From Rhizobium sp. CSW-27 (GTDB lineage Bacteria > Pseudomonadota > Alphaproteobacteria > Rhizobiales > Rhizobiaceae), in NCBI RefSeq assembly GCF_018760785.1, contig NZ_JAHHZO010000008.1, positions 124,001 to 188,000 on the forward strand: a stretch of DNA of 64,000 nucleotides. The letters run 5' to 3'. The notes below the pieces were generated by a model. That model did no database searches. It was not told the DNA's origin and saw only the letters and a program-made list of their open reading frames with translations. Numbering within the stretch: position 1 is the first letter of the stretch; every line of letters begins with the position of its first letter. Positions 46,755 to 55,108 of the stretch are shown piece by piece. Both the position numbers and the translations under genes were made by a program.

Positions 46755-46776
46755 GCCGGGGGAGACCTCCCCCGGC
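46755..46776 (+). terminator. Hairpin after kdsB-pheA
   Basis: A 10-bp perfect stem (GCCGGGGGAG/CTCCCCCGGC) with a 2-nt loop lies 16 nt after the pheA stop. The downstream sequence is ACCTTCC, without a U-run, so efficiency is uncertain. Confidence 0.5.
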
Positions 46777-46848
46777 ACCTTCCGATCATGTTCGCCTGCG
46801 GTGATCAGCGCCCTCCCGCGTCATCCTGCAGCCGGCAAAGGAGTTCCA

Positions 46849-47763
46849 ATGCTGCTCGGGATTCTCGCAGGCCTCACCACATGCGCCCTGTGGGGCCTCA
46901 CCTTTGTCGCTGCGCGGCTGGTTCACCCCTTCACGCTGTTCGACATCACCATCGGCCGTTATGCCATCTTCGGCCTCACCTGCGCGCTGACCATGCTGCA
47001 CCCGCGTTTTCGTCTGCAGGGCGTTGGTGGCCAGCGGATCTTCATCGGCATGATGCTCGGCGTGATCGGTTATGTCGGTTATTTCGTGCTGGCGTCGCAG
47101 GCGGTGCTTCTGGCGGGTGCCGTCGTTCCGCCGCTGATCATCGGCATCATGCCGGTCATCCTGCCGGCGATCGCCAATCTGATGGACCGGTCCGTCGACT
47201 GGCAGCGGCTCGCGCTGCCACTTTTGATGATCGCCGCCGGCATTGCCGTCGTGAACGTCGAACTCGTCGCAAAACTCGATCTCGACGGGCAGCGGATGAT
47301 GCTGGCGGGTGCCGGCTGCGCGATTGCGGCCCTGCTGGTCTGGGTGCTCTATGGCATCATCAATGCCAGGATCATGCGCTCGCCGAACCCGCCCACCGCC
47401 ATGGACTGGACGAACCTGCACGGGCTCGGTGCACTTGCCGGCTCGCTCGTCCTGATCCCGATGGCCTCCAACACCTATGCCACCGCCTCGACGGATCAAC
47501 TGCTGCATTTTCTCGCCTGGGCGCTGGTGCTGGGCATGGCCGCCTCCTGGCTGGCCACCTGGTGCTGGAGCTTTGCCTCCAACCGCCTGCCGCTGACGCT
47601 GACGGCCCAGCTGATCGTGGCGGAAACCGTGTTCGGGCTGATCTTCGGGCTGATGCTCGACCACCGGTGGCCGACCGCTTCCGAAGCGATCGGCGCGACC
47701 CTGCAGATCGCCGGCGTCTCGCTCGCCGTCCATGCGTTTACCCGGAAGCCGAAAGCCGGATAA
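46849..47763 (+). CDS. DMT-family (EamA) transporter
   Basis: A 304-residue inner-membrane protein with ten predicted spans in two EamA repeats: GILAGLTTCALWGLTFVAAR begins the first, and ALVLGMAASWLATWCWSFAS belongs to the second. AAAGGAG precedes ATG 46849. Likely exports amino acids, metabolites or drugs; substrate unknown. It ends one base before the convergent nudC stop. Confidence 0.9.
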   Translation: MLLGILAGLTTCALWGLTFVAARLVHPFTLFDITIGRYAIFGLTCALTMLHPRFRLQGVGGQRIFIGMMLGVIGYVGYFVLASQAVLLAGAVVPPLIIGIMPVILPAIANLMDRSVDWQRLALPLLMIAAGIAVVNVELVAKLDLDGQRMMLAGAGCAIAALLVWVLYGIINARIMRSPNPPTAMDWTNLHGLGALAGSLVLIPMASNTYATASTDQLLHFLAWALVLGMAASWLATWCWSFASNRLPLTLTAQLIVAETVFGLIFGLMLDHRWPTASEAIGATLQIAGVSLAVHAFTRKPKAG

Positions 47764-48726
47764 CTACCGGCTCCACTCCACCCAGTCGCGCATGAGGCGA
47801 TGGGCAATCGCGCCGCGCGGCGGTGCAAAGGGCCCCTCGCCGGTCGGATCGGCCTCCAGCATCGCGGCAACCTCGGCACGGCTGAACCAGCGGCAGTCGG
47901 CCAGTTCCTGCTCGTCGCGGCGGATCTCGTGCGACAGCGCCTCGGCATAGCAGCCGATCATCAGCGAGTGCGGCATCGGCCAGGGCTGGGAGGCATGATA
48001 GCGCACGCGTCCCGTCTCGATGCCGGATTCCTCCAGCGTTTCACGGCGCACGGCGTCCTCAATGGTTTCACCCGGCTCGACGAAGCCGGCGAGCGTCGAA
48101 TACATGCCCGGCGCAAAGTGATGGCCGCGGCCCAGCAGCACGCGGTCGTTTGCCACATCCACCGTCAGCATGATGACGACCGGATCGGTGCGCGGAAACA
48201 TCATGTGCCCGCAGGCGGGACAGCTGCGCTTGTAGCCGCCGAGCTGGCTCTCCGTCTTCGTGCCGCATTTGCCGCAGAAGCGGTTGGCGGCGTTCCAGTG
48301 GGTGAGGCTCAGCGCCTGTGCGACCTCACCCAGCGTCTCCTCGTCCAGCAGGCTATCGCGAAAGGCAGAGCGGGCGTCGGTGATCTTGAACTGGCTCTCC
48401 AGCTGCTCCAGCGGCATCGCAATGCTGACGGCAAGTCGCGGCTCGCCATTTTGCCGGTAACCGAGCAGGATCAGTGTCTCCATGTCCGGGTGCAGGCCGG
48501 CCAGTTCATTTTTGGCAAACAGCGCATCCAGCACCTGGTCGTCATGCTTGAGAACCAGTTTGCCGCCGGCAAGCACCAGAATATGGGCGCCGTCATGGGA
48601 AACCGCCTGTTCCAGGCAGTCCTCCGTGCGGTGTTCGGCACCGCGATCGAGGCGATTGCCGGAAAAGGCGGTCAGCCGGCTGGCTTCCGGATGCGGCGCA
48701 TCCGTTTCGAAAAGAGAAATGCTCAT
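47764..48726 (-). CDS. nudC: NADH pyrophosphatase / RNA decapping enzyme NudC
   Basis: NudC hydrolyses NADH to NMNH and AMP and removes NAD caps from RNA. The 320-residue protein has a four-cysteine zinc site (FCGKCGTKTESQLGGY then CPACG), a Nudix box at GFVEPGETIEDAVRRETLEE, and the NudC-specific SQPWPMPHSLM motif. It overlaps the upstream HIT gene by 4 bp, so the two are one unit. Confidence 0.95.
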   Translation of the reverse strand: MSISLFETDAPHPEASRLTAFSGNRLDRGAEHRTEDCLEQAVSHDGAHILVLAGGKLVLKHDDQVLDALFAKNELAGLHPDMETLILLGYRQNGEPRLAVSIAMPLEQLESQFKITDARSAFRDSLLDEETLGEVAQALSLTHWNAANRFCGKCGTKTESQLGGYKRSCPACGHMMFPRTDPVVIMLTVDVANDRVLLGRGHHFAPGMYSTLAGFVEPGETIEDAVRRETLEESGIETGRVRYHASQPWPMPHSLMIGCYAEALSHEIRRDEQELADCRWFSRAEVAAMLEADPTGEGPFAPPRGAIAHRLMRDWVEWSR

Positions 48727-49133
48727 GGGGACATCGCTTCGTTGAGCGCCTTGAGGAAGGCCTGTTTTGCCGGATCATCGTAAGGAACAGCCGTGCCGAA
48801 CCCCCAGATCGGGCCGGGCCAGTTGGCATCGCCCTCGTTGCGCGCCACCACATGCACATGCAGCTGGGAAACGACATTGCCAAGCGCACCGATATTGATC
48901 TTCTTTGCGCCGGTGACCTTTTTCAGCGCTTCGGCGATCATGTTCGTCTCGAAGGTCAGCATGGCCTGGTCGAGCGGCGCCAGTTCGAAGATCTCGGTCT
49001 TGTCGGCCCGCTGCGGCACCAGCATCAGCCAGGGCCACCGGCTGTCCTTCAACAGCCGCAGCTGGCACAGACCCAGCGCAGTGACGAATTCGGAATCCCG
49101 TTCCAGCCGGGCATCCAGCTCAAATGCACTCAA
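48723..49133 (-). CDS. HIT-family hydrolase
   Basis: A 136-residue nucleotide hydrolase or transferase with the histidine triad region SQLHVHVVARNEGD, where the third histidine of the standard HxHxH is Val, as in a rhizobial HIT subfamily. The start is a TTG (49133) chosen because GGAGGA sits in register upstream and the homologous N-terminus begins near it. The longer frame reaches 49244 but would cover the SRP RNA promoter region. Divergent from the SRP RNA. Confidence 0.85.
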   Translation of the reverse strand: MSAFELDARLERDSEFVTALGLCQLRLLKDSRWPWLMLVPQRADKTEIFELAPLDQAMLTFETNMIAEALKKVTGAKKINIGALGNVVSQLHVHVVARNEGDANWPGPIWGFGTAVPYDDPAKQAFLKALNEAMSP

Positions 49134-49183
49134 GGTGTCCTCCGGAGTTTTTCCTCTTGCTAGCAGTTTTTTGACGGCTTGGC

Positions 49184-49212
49184 TTGCATTTGCTGCGCGA
49201 AACGACGATATG
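49184..49212 (+). promoter_or_regulatory. Promoter of the SRP RNA
   Basis: TTGCAT (49184-49189), a 17-nt spacer, and GATATG (49207-49212) form a sigma70-type promoter. Transcription would start near 49219, which matches the predicted 5' end of the SRP RNA. Confidence 0.75.
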
Positions 49213-49218
49213 TCCCCT

Positions 49219-49320
49219 CGGGAGGTTGGTGGTGGACGAGCCACTCGCCAACCGGGTCAGGTCCGGAAGGAAGCAGCCCTAACGAGCCCGGCACGGGTCG
49301 CCGTGCCAGCCTCCCACCTT
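49219..49320 (+). ncRNA. ffs: Signal recognition particle 4.5S RNA
   Basis: The unmistakable domain IV core GGTCAGGTCCGGAAGGAAGC and the following AGCCCTAACGAGCCC are present around 49255-49290. GGGAGG at about 49220 pairs with CCTCCC near 49310 to close the long helix, giving a small alphaproteobacterial SRP RNA of about 100 nt. It works with Ffh and FtsY in membrane-protein targeting. The adjoining dnaX-ybaB-recR order is the typical context. Ends are good to a few bases. Confidence 0.96.
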
Positions 49321-49402
49321 CTAACTCTTTCATGGTCAGCTTCCGGTCCGGCCGCAAGGCTGGTCAAAGGCTGGTATAGCCGATCGGGGCTGGCGGGACT
49401 TG

Positions 49403-51307
49403 ATGAGCGACACCGGGCTGACAGTTTCGGGAACGACCGCAACGGGGAACGCCGGCTACCGCGTTCTGGCGCGAAAATATCGCCCCAAGGATTTTTCGGA
49501 CCTGATGGTCGGCCAGGAGCCGATGGTCCGCACCCTCACCAACGCGTTTGAGACGGGCCGCATCGCCCAGGCCTACATGCTGACCGGCGTGCGCGGCGTG
49601 GGCAAGACGACGACCGCCCGCATCCTTGCCCGTGCGCTGAACTACAAGACCCCCGAGATCGACAAACCGACCATCGACCTGCGCATTCCCGGCGAACATT
49701 GCCAGGCCATCATGGAAGGCCGTCATGTCGACGTGATCGAGATGGACGCCGCCTCGCATACCGGCATCGATGATATCCGCGAGATCATCGAGCAGGTGCG
49801 CTACCGTCCGGTTTCGGCCCGCTACAAGGTCTATATCATCGACGAAGTGCACATGCTCTCGACGCAGGCCTTCAACGGTCTCCTGAAGACCTTGGAAGAG
49901 CCGCCGGAACATGTGAAGTTCATCTTCGCCACCACCGAAATCCGGAAAGTTCCGATCACGGTTCTGTCGCGCTGCCAGCGTTTCGACCTGCGCCGCATCA
50001 GCGCCGCCGATCTGGTCGGCCTGTTCTCCGCGATCCTCGGCAAGGAGGGCATCGGCTTCGAGCCGGAGGCGCTCTCGATGGTGGCGCGTGCGGCGGAAGG
50101 CTCTGCCCGCGACGGCCTGTCGCTGCTCGACCAGGCGATCGCCCATGGCGGCGGTGCCGTTCAGGTAGAAACCGTGCGCGGCATGCTGGGCCTTGCCGAC
50201 CGCGCCCGTATCGTCGATCTGTTCGAACATGTCGTCAAAGGCGACGTGACGGCGGCGCTGCAGGAGTTTGCCGCGCAATACGAGGCCGGTGCCAACCCCG
50301 TCGTCGTGCTGACGGATCTTGCCGATTTCACCCACCTCGTCACTCGTATCAAATATATTCCCGAGGCCGGCGACGATCCGTCGCTGAGCGAGGTGGAGCG
50401 GGTGCGCGGCGCCGAATTTGCCGGCACTGTGGCGGTCACCACGCTGTCGCGCATGTGGCAGATGCTGCTGAAGGGCATTCCGGAAGCCGAGAATGCGGCA
50501 CGCGCCGCCGGTGCCGCCGAAATGGTGCTGATCCGCCTCACCCATGCCGCCCATCTGCCCTCGCCGGAAGATGCCGCGCGTCGCGTCGCCGACCTCCTGA
50601 ACGGCGGTGGCGAGGCGGGTTCTCCCGCATCCTCGGCCGGCAATGGCGGCGCCCGCGCCAGCCTTGGCGCAGCGCCGGTAATGGCACGCGGCACCGACAG
50701 CGCGCCCGCGCCGCGCATGGCCGCCGGCGGCGCTTCGGGCGGGCCGACGGCGATGCTTGCCGCGGTTCCCTCCACGCCGCAGCCGATGGCCGTTGGCCGC
50801 ACGGAAGAGCGCCCTGCCCCGCAACCCGGCCCTGCGGCAGTCCCGGCCCCCAAGGTACCGATCACCTCGCTGTCCGACATCGCCGAACTGTGCGCCAGGA
50901 ACCGCGATCCGAAGCTGAAGGCCTTGCTGCGCAGCTTCGTGCGGCTGGTTCGCATCGATCCCGGCCGGCTGGAAATCAACCTGCCGCCAGACGCGCCGAA
51001 AAGCATCGTCGGCGATCTGCAGCGGCGGCTGGAGGAATGGACCGAAACCCGCTGGATGGTGATTCTCAGCCGCGAGCAGGGATCGCCCACGCTGGCCGAG
51101 GTGGAAAGCCAGGCCCGCGAGGCCCGCCTCACCGACGCGCGCGCCGATCCGGATGTCGCCGCCATCCTCGCCCAGTTTCCGGGCGCACGCATTACCGACG
51201 TGCGCATCCGCGTCAGCGAGGAGAACGAGGCCGAGGAGATCAAGCCGCCTGCCACCATCGAGACGGAAGAGGGCGACATCCTGCCCGGCGACGATATCGA
51301 ATTCTGA
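49403..51307 (+). CDS. dnaX: DNA polymerase III subunit gamma/tau
   Basis: DnaX is the ATPase of the clamp loader and the tau organiser of the replisome. The 634-residue protein has Walker A GVRGVGKTTTARILA at about 50, Walker B YIIDEVHMLS, sensor and arginine-finger region VLSRCQRFDLRRI, and a C-terminal tau region after a Pro/Ala-rich linker. The zinc-binding module of E. coli DnaX (four Cys) is replaced by KTPEIDKPTIDLRIPGEH with a single Cys. No slippery A-rich frameshift site was seen, so probably only tau is made. An in-frame TTG directly precedes the ATG. Confidence 0.95.
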   Translation: MSDTGLTVSGTTATGNAGYRVLARKYRPKDFSDLMVGQEPMVRTLTNAFETGRIAQAYMLTGVRGVGKTTTARILARALNYKTPEIDKPTIDLRIPGEHCQAIMEGRHVDVIEMDAASHTGIDDIREIIEQVRYRPVSARYKVYIIDEVHMLSTQAFNGLLKTLEEPPEHVKFIFATTEIRKVPITVLSRCQRFDLRRISAADLVGLFSAILGKEGIGFEPEALSMVARAAEGSARDGLSLLDQAIAHGGGAVQVETVRGMLGLADRARIVDLFEHVVKGDVTAALQEFAAQYEAGANPVVVLTDLADFTHLVTRIKYIPEAGDDPSLSEVERVRGAEFAGTVAVTTLSRMWQMLLKGIPEAENAARAAGAAEMVLIRLTHAAHLPSPEDAARRVADLLNGGGEAGSPASSAGNGGARASLGAAPVMARGTDSAPAPRMAAGGASGGPTAMLAAVPSTPQPMAVGRTEERPAPQPGPAAVPAPKVPITSLSDIAELCARNRDPKLKALLRSFVRLVRIDPGRLEINLPPDAPKSIVGDLQRRLEEWTETRWMVILSREQGSPTLAEVESQAREARLTDARADPDVAAILAQFPGARITDVRIRVSEENEAEEIKPPATIETEEGDILPGDDIEF

Positions 51308-51340
51308 CACCCCGACACGACGAGACAAAGGAGCGACCCG

Positions 51341-51664
51341 ATGCGCGACATCATGGGCATGATGGGCAAGGTCAAGGAAATGCAGGCCAAGATGGAGAAG
51401 GCGCAGCAGGAAATTGCCGCGCTGGAAGTCGAAGGCAAGGCCGGCGGCGGCCTCGTGACCGTGATCCTCAGCGGCAAGGGCGAACTGCGCGGCCTGAAGA
51501 TCGACCCCTCGCTCTTCAAGGAGGACGAGGTGGAAATCCTCGAGGACCTGATCGTCGCCGCCCACAAGGACGCCAAGGACAAGAGCGAAGCCCAGGCGCA
51601 GGAGAAGATGGCGGCCCTGACGGCCGGCCTTCCGCTGCCGCCCGGCATGAAGCTGCCGTTCTGA
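51341..51664 (+). CDS. ybaB: YbaB/EbfC nucleoid-associated protein
   Basis: A 107-residue DNA-binding protein (helix-sheet-helix dimer). Seen: [40 protein letters not shown] and [20 protein letters not shown], all standard for the family. AAGGAG lies upstream. The order dnaX-ybaB-recR is the classic one, though here a MOSC gene on the opposite strand separates ybaB from recR. Confidence 0.95.
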   Translation: MRDIMGMMGKVKEMQAKMEKAQQEIAALEVEGKAGGGLVTVILSGKGELRGLKIDPSLFKEDEVEILEDLIVAAHKDAKDKSEAQAQEKMAALTAGLPLPPGMKLPF

Positions 51665-51703
51665 GTCAGAGACCGGCTTGACGCCCCCCTGACATCTCAG
51701 GCA

Positions 51704-51725
51704 AGCGCCGGCATCTGCCGGCGCT
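51704..51725 (+). terminator. Hairpin after ybaB
   Basis: A perfect 10-bp inverted repeat (AGCGCCGGCA/TGCCGGCGCT) separated by 2 nt, 40 nt past the ybaB stop. There is no U-run, so it may be a terminator of low strength. Confidence 0.4.
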
Positions 51726-51739
51726 CGTGCATCCGGATG

Positions 51740-51840
51740 CGTCTTGCGAGAACGGAATCGCTCGAAACGCTCCATCTCCTGGCTTTCGCGCAATCGCGGA
51801 CGTGAAACCGGTTCCCGCTTTCGCCGGAATTACCTTAACC
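51740..51840. repeat. Degenerate rhizobial intergenic repeat
   Basis: The pattern GGAATCGCTCGAAACGCT ... TTTCGCGCAATCGCGGACG ... AAACCGGTTCCCGCTTTCGC ... GGAATT resembles, from memory, a roughly 100-bp repeat scattered between genes in Rhizobium and relatives. This copy has diverged. No second copy was found in this window, so the call rests on recognition. Confidence 0.4.
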
Positions 51841-52446
51841 GCCAATCAGCGCGCGCAGTCTCTCCCCGATCGGGAGAGAGAGATAGCGGCCCCTCTCTTC
51901 CTCGCGTAGGCGACCGGGGCGAAGCTGCAGCAGTTCCGGCATGGTGACGGACGGCCCGGCGAAAGGTTGAAAAGTCACCGCCTCGCCCGTCTGCAGAAGG
52001 CCCTGCCGCAGCACGCGGCAGTAGAAGCCGGGTCGCGCCACGGCGTTGAAGCGTCTGGCGAAATACGGGTCGCCCATGCGGGCGGCAAGCGTCGCACAGG
52101 GCGTGCGGGTCGCCGTCACCTCCAGAAGGACGTCCGCCGTCTCGAAACGGTCGCCCACGCGGACACTGCGGCTGTCCGCGCCCTCGATGACAAGGTTCTC
52201 GCCGAAGGTTCCAGGCGGCAGCGGCATGCCGAGCTCATCCTCCCAGGCCGAAAGATCGATCGTGCCCAGCCCGTAGACGGCCTGATCCCGACCGCCGTGA
52301 TGTTTGCGGTTCAGCACCGAATCACCCAGCAATCCGGTCTCATCGACCATCACGGCACCGCTGACCGGAACCTTGTTGAGGCCGGTCTTGTAGGTCTTGC
52401 CCGGCACCTTCTCGGGCCGTCCGATGCAGATGGCGCTGACTTTCAT
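51835..52446 (-). CDS. MOSC-domain protein
   Basis: A 203-residue protein of the YiiM/YuaD type with a MOSC (molybdenum cofactor sulfurase C-terminal) domain. Seen: ICIGRPEKVP, NRKHHGGRDQAVYGLGTIDL, the FGENLVIEG motif and VTATRTPCATLAARMGD with the conserved cysteine. Some relatives take part in detoxifying N-hydroxylated bases, but the function of this one is unknown. ATG 52446 is chosen with GAGG upstream. It is divergent from recR. Confidence 0.88.
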   Translation of the reverse strand: MKVSAICIGRPEKVPGKTYKTGLNKVPVSGAVMVDETGLLGDSVLNRKHHGGRDQAVYGLGTIDLSAWEDELGMPLPPGTFGENLVIEGADSRSVRVGDRFETADVLLEVTATRTPCATLAARMGDPYFARRFNAVARPGFYCRVLRQGLLQTGEAVTFQPFAGPSVTMPELLQLRPGRLREEERGRYLSLPIGERLRALIGG

Positions 52447-52502
52447 GGGAGATGCCTCACTGTGCGATTCCGTTTCCAACGCTTATCGTCTAAAAGCGGC
52501 GC

Positions 52503-53108
52503 ATGGCAAAACGCGTCACCGGTCCCGAAATCGAAAAACTCATCCAGCTGCTGGCCAAGGTTCCGGGGCTCGGCCCCCGTTCCGCACGGCGGGCGGCCCT
52601 GCATCTGATCAAGAAACGCGAGCAGTTGATGGGCCCGCTGTCGGTGGCGCTCGGCGAAGCCTATGACAAGGTCAAGGTGTGCTCGCGCTGCGGCAATGTC
52701 GATACCAGCGACCCCTGCACGGTCTGCACCGACGACCGGCGCGACCAGTCCGTCATCATCGTCGTGGAAGATGTTTCCGATCTCTGGGCGCTGGAGCGGG
52801 CCGGCGCGATGAACGCCGCCTACCACGTGCTGGGGGGAACGCTCTCGCCGCTCGATGGCGTCGGGCCGGACGACCTCAACATCAAGGGGCTCGTTGACCG
52901 GGCGAGCGAAGGCGGCATCCGGGAAATCATCCTCGCCGTCAACGCGACGGTGGAGGGCCAGGCAACGGCGCATTACATCACCGACCGGCTGGCCGAGCTG
53001 CCGGTCAAGATCACAAGGCTGGCGCATGGCGTGCCGGTGGGCGGCGAACTGGACTATCTGGACGAGGGAACACTGACGGCCGCACTTCGGGCGCGCACGG
53101 CGATTTGA
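52503..53108 (+). CDS. recR: Recombination protein RecR
   Basis: RecR works with RecF and RecO in gap repair. The 201-residue protein has an HhH segment ([20 protein letters not shown]), a four-Cys zinc finger ([16 protein letters not shown]), and a Toprim domain ([18 protein letters not shown]). The C-terminal Walker-B-like end is intact. The stop at 53108 lies 8 bp before the next gene's ribosome binding site. Confidence 0.97.
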   Translation: MAKRVTGPEIEKLIQLLAKVPGLGPRSARRAALHLIKKREQLMGPLSVALGEAYDKVKVCSRCGNVDTSDPCTVCTDDRRDQSVIIVVEDVSDLWALERAGAMNAAYHVLGGTLSPLDGVGPDDLNIKGLVDRASEGGIREIILAVNATVEGQATAHYITDRLAELPVKITRLAHGVPVGGELDYLDEGTLTAALRARTAI

Positions 53109-53131
53109 GGGTGACGGGAGGAGGAGATACA

Positions 53132-54646
53132 GTGATCAGGCTTCTTCGGAACTTCCTCACCGGACGGCACGAAATTTCCAGGTCTTCGGTGGCTACGAAC
53201 AGATCATCGAGACCTCACCTCTCCTTAAGCGGAACGACGACTGGATGGGTCACAAAGACCCCTCCCCAACCCCTCCCCACAAGGGGGAAGGGCTTAACCT
53301 GCCGCAGCCTCGTCGCCTTGATCCGGGCAGGCCGCAGCGGCAAGTCTTCTCCCCCCTTGTGGGGGAGATGGCCGGCAGGCCAGAGGGGGTCTGTTTGGGT
53401 TGGCAAACGTTGTCTCGTGGCGTTGACGCTCCTTGGCCTCAACACGGCCTCCCTCCCCGCCCACGCCGCACCCTCGAAATCCGAGGTGGAAGCCGCGTTC
53501 CGCACCTGGATCAGCCGCGATCTGGCACCGGAGGCGCGCAAGGCGGGCGTTTCGGAGAAGACGATCGAGCGTGCGTTCCAGGGAGTTACCCTCAACTGGT
53601 CGCTGCCGGATCTCGTGCCGCCCGGCACGACACCGCCGAAGGAGCAGGACCAGAGCCAGGCGGAATTTTCCTCGCCCGGCGCCTATTTCTCCGAACAGCG
53701 CCTGCAGGGGCTCGCCGCCACCGGCAGGATGCTGGCTCAGACCCATGCGGCGACGTTGCGCAAAATCGAAAAGACCTATGGCGTGCCGGGTGCCATCGTC
53801 ATTGCCGTCTGGGGCCGCGAATCCGGTTATGGCCGGGCAAAACTGCCCTACTCTGCCATTGAAGTGCTGGCGACCAAGGCCTTCATGTCGACCCGCAAGG
53901 AGATGTTCCGCACCGAACTCATCGACGCGCTGCGCATTCTCGAACACGGCGACGTCGTGCCGGGGCGGATGATGGGCTCCTGGGCCGGCGCACTTGGCCA
54001 GCCGCAGTTCATGCCGTCGAGTTATGTCAGATACGCCGTCGATTTTGATGGGGATGGCCGCGCCGATATCTGGGATTCGGTGCCCGATACGCTGGGATCG
54101 ATCGCGCATTACCTTGCGCTGAAAGGCTGGCAGCGCGGCCGCGACTGGGGCTTCGAGGTGAGCATCCCCAGGGACGTATCCTGCGCACAGGAAGGGCCGG
54201 ACCTCGCGAAACCGATTTCCGCCTGGGCCGCGAGCGGCATTACCCGCGTCTCGGGCAAGGCCTTTCCCACCGACGAGGCGAAGTTGTCCGGCATGATGCT
54301 GGTTCCGGCCGGGCGGCACGGACCGGAATTCATCGTCACGCCGAATTTCTACGTGCTGAAGGAATACAACAATTCCGATCTCTACGCGCTCTTCATCGGC
54401 AATCTGGCCGATCGCATTGCGTACGGCGGTGGCGCCTTCCAGGGCCAATGGGGGGCCGTCGGCAAGATGCTGCGCTCGGATGTGCTGGCCATGCAGAAGA
54501 CCCTGCAGGCGAAGGGCTATGATGTCGGCAAGGCGGATGGGCTCGCCGGTTTCAAGACCCGCCGTTCGCTCGGCGACTGGCAGGCGAAGAACGGTCTGAC
54601 GCCCACCTGTTTTCCGGATGAAAGCCTGAAAGCGAAATTGCGCTAA
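53132..54646 (+). CDS. Lytic murein transglycosylase (MltB-like) with odd N-terminus
   Basis: A periplasmic peptidoglycan lytic enzyme, family MltB/SLT_2: AIVIAVWGRESGYGRAKL (catalytic Glu in RESGYG), MMGSWAGALGQPQFMPSSY, DGDGRADIWDSVPD, plus a C-terminal peptidoglycan-binding domain (LQAKGYDVGKADG). The start is GTG 53132 behind a perfect GGGAGGAGGAG (53116-53126). The N-terminus is strange. A short basic start (IRLLRNFLTG) is separated from a hydrophobic signal-like run (LVALTLLGLNTASLPAHA, about residues 94-111) by roughly 75 residues that encode a palindromic repeat in frame. Translation could instead begin at GTG 53411 in the signal run. Confidence 0.88.
   Translation: MIRLLRNFLTGRHEISRSSVATNRSSRPHLSLSGTTTGWVTKTPPQPLPTRGKGLTCRSLVALIRAGRSGKSSPPLWGRWPAGQRGSVWVGKRCLVALTLLGLNTASLPAHAAPSKSEVEAAFRTWISRDLAPEARKAGVSEKTIERAFQGVTLNWSLPDLVPPGTTPPKEQDQSQAEFSSPGAYFSEQRLQGLAATGRMLAQTHAATLRKIEKTYGVPGAIVIAVWGRESGYGRAKLPYSAIEVLATKAFMSTRKEMFRTELIDALRILEHGDVVPGRMMGSWAGALGQPQFMPSSYVRYAVDFDGDGRADIWDSVPDTLGSIAHYLALKGWQRGRDWGFEVSIPRDVSCAQEGPDLAKPISAWAASGITRVSGKAFPTDEAKLSGMMLVPAGRHGPEFIVTPNFYVLKEYNNSDLYALFIGNLADRIAYGGGAFQGQWGAVGKMLRSDVLAMQKTLQAKGYDVGKADGLAGFKTRRSLGDWQAKNGLTPTCFPDESLKAKLR
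53256..53392. repeat. Palindromic repeat inserted in coding sequence
   Basis: Inverted ends AGACCCC (53256-53262) and GGGGTCT (53386-53392) enclose two inverted copies of a CTCCCCACAAGGGGGAAG-like unit (53272-53290 and, reversed, about 53346-53366). The right half matches the GGGGGAGATGGCCGGCAGGC core of the common rhizobial palindromic elements. It lies inside the open reading frame of the transglycosylase and keeps it open. Confidence 0.75.
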
Positions 54647-55098
54647 AGGCTAAGCTTGAATCCTTCGTGGCTCGCCTCGAAGCCCAGCTGCTCATAGAAG
54701 CGCAATGCATCCTCGCGGCGCTTGTCTGAGGTGAGTTGCACGAGGCCGCAGCCGCGCTTGCGGCACTCCTCGATCGCCCAGAGCATCATCTCGCGCCCGA
54801 GACCGCTGCCGCGCTGGTCGCTTGAAATGCGCACGCTCTCGATCTGGCCGCGCCAGAGGCCGAGGCGCGAGAGACCGGGAATGAAGCTGATCTGCAGGCA
54901 GCCGATCACCCCGCCCGCCTCACTCAGCACCACCGCAAGCAACTGGTTGGGGTCCGTTTCGATGGCGGAAAAGGCCTCGACATAGCGCGCATCGACCGGG
55001 TCCGAGACCACCTCGCGCGAAAGACCGAGCTGGTCGTCTGCGAGCATCGCCACGATGGCGGCGAGATCCCGGCGCTCTGCTTTGCGGATTCGGACCAT
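54643..55098 (-). CDS. GNAT-family N-acetyltransferase
   Basis: A 151-residue GNAT protein with the acetyl-CoA motif SSDQRGSGLGREMMLWAIEE and a final FYEQLGFEASHEGF segment typical of the family. ATG 55098 is chosen with AGGGCAGG upstream, rather than the upstream frame opening. Its stop overlaps the convergent transglycosylase stop by 4 bp. It follows the MFS gene by 10 bp and is probably co-transcribed. The substrate is unknown. Confidence 0.87.
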   Translation of the reverse strand: MVRIRKAERRDLAAIVAMLADDQLGLSREVVSDPVDARYVEAFSAIETDPNQLLAVVLSEAGGVIGCLQISFIPGLSRLGLWRGQIESVRISSDQRGSGLGREMMLWAIEECRKRGCGLVQLTSDKRREDALRFYEQLGFEASHEGFKLSL

Positions 55099-55108
55099 GC
55101 GCCTGCCC

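Noticed and set aside
49364..51793. 809-codon antisense frame opposite dnaX
   Set aside because: Shadow of dnaX and ybaB with low-complexity sequence and no recognisable domain.
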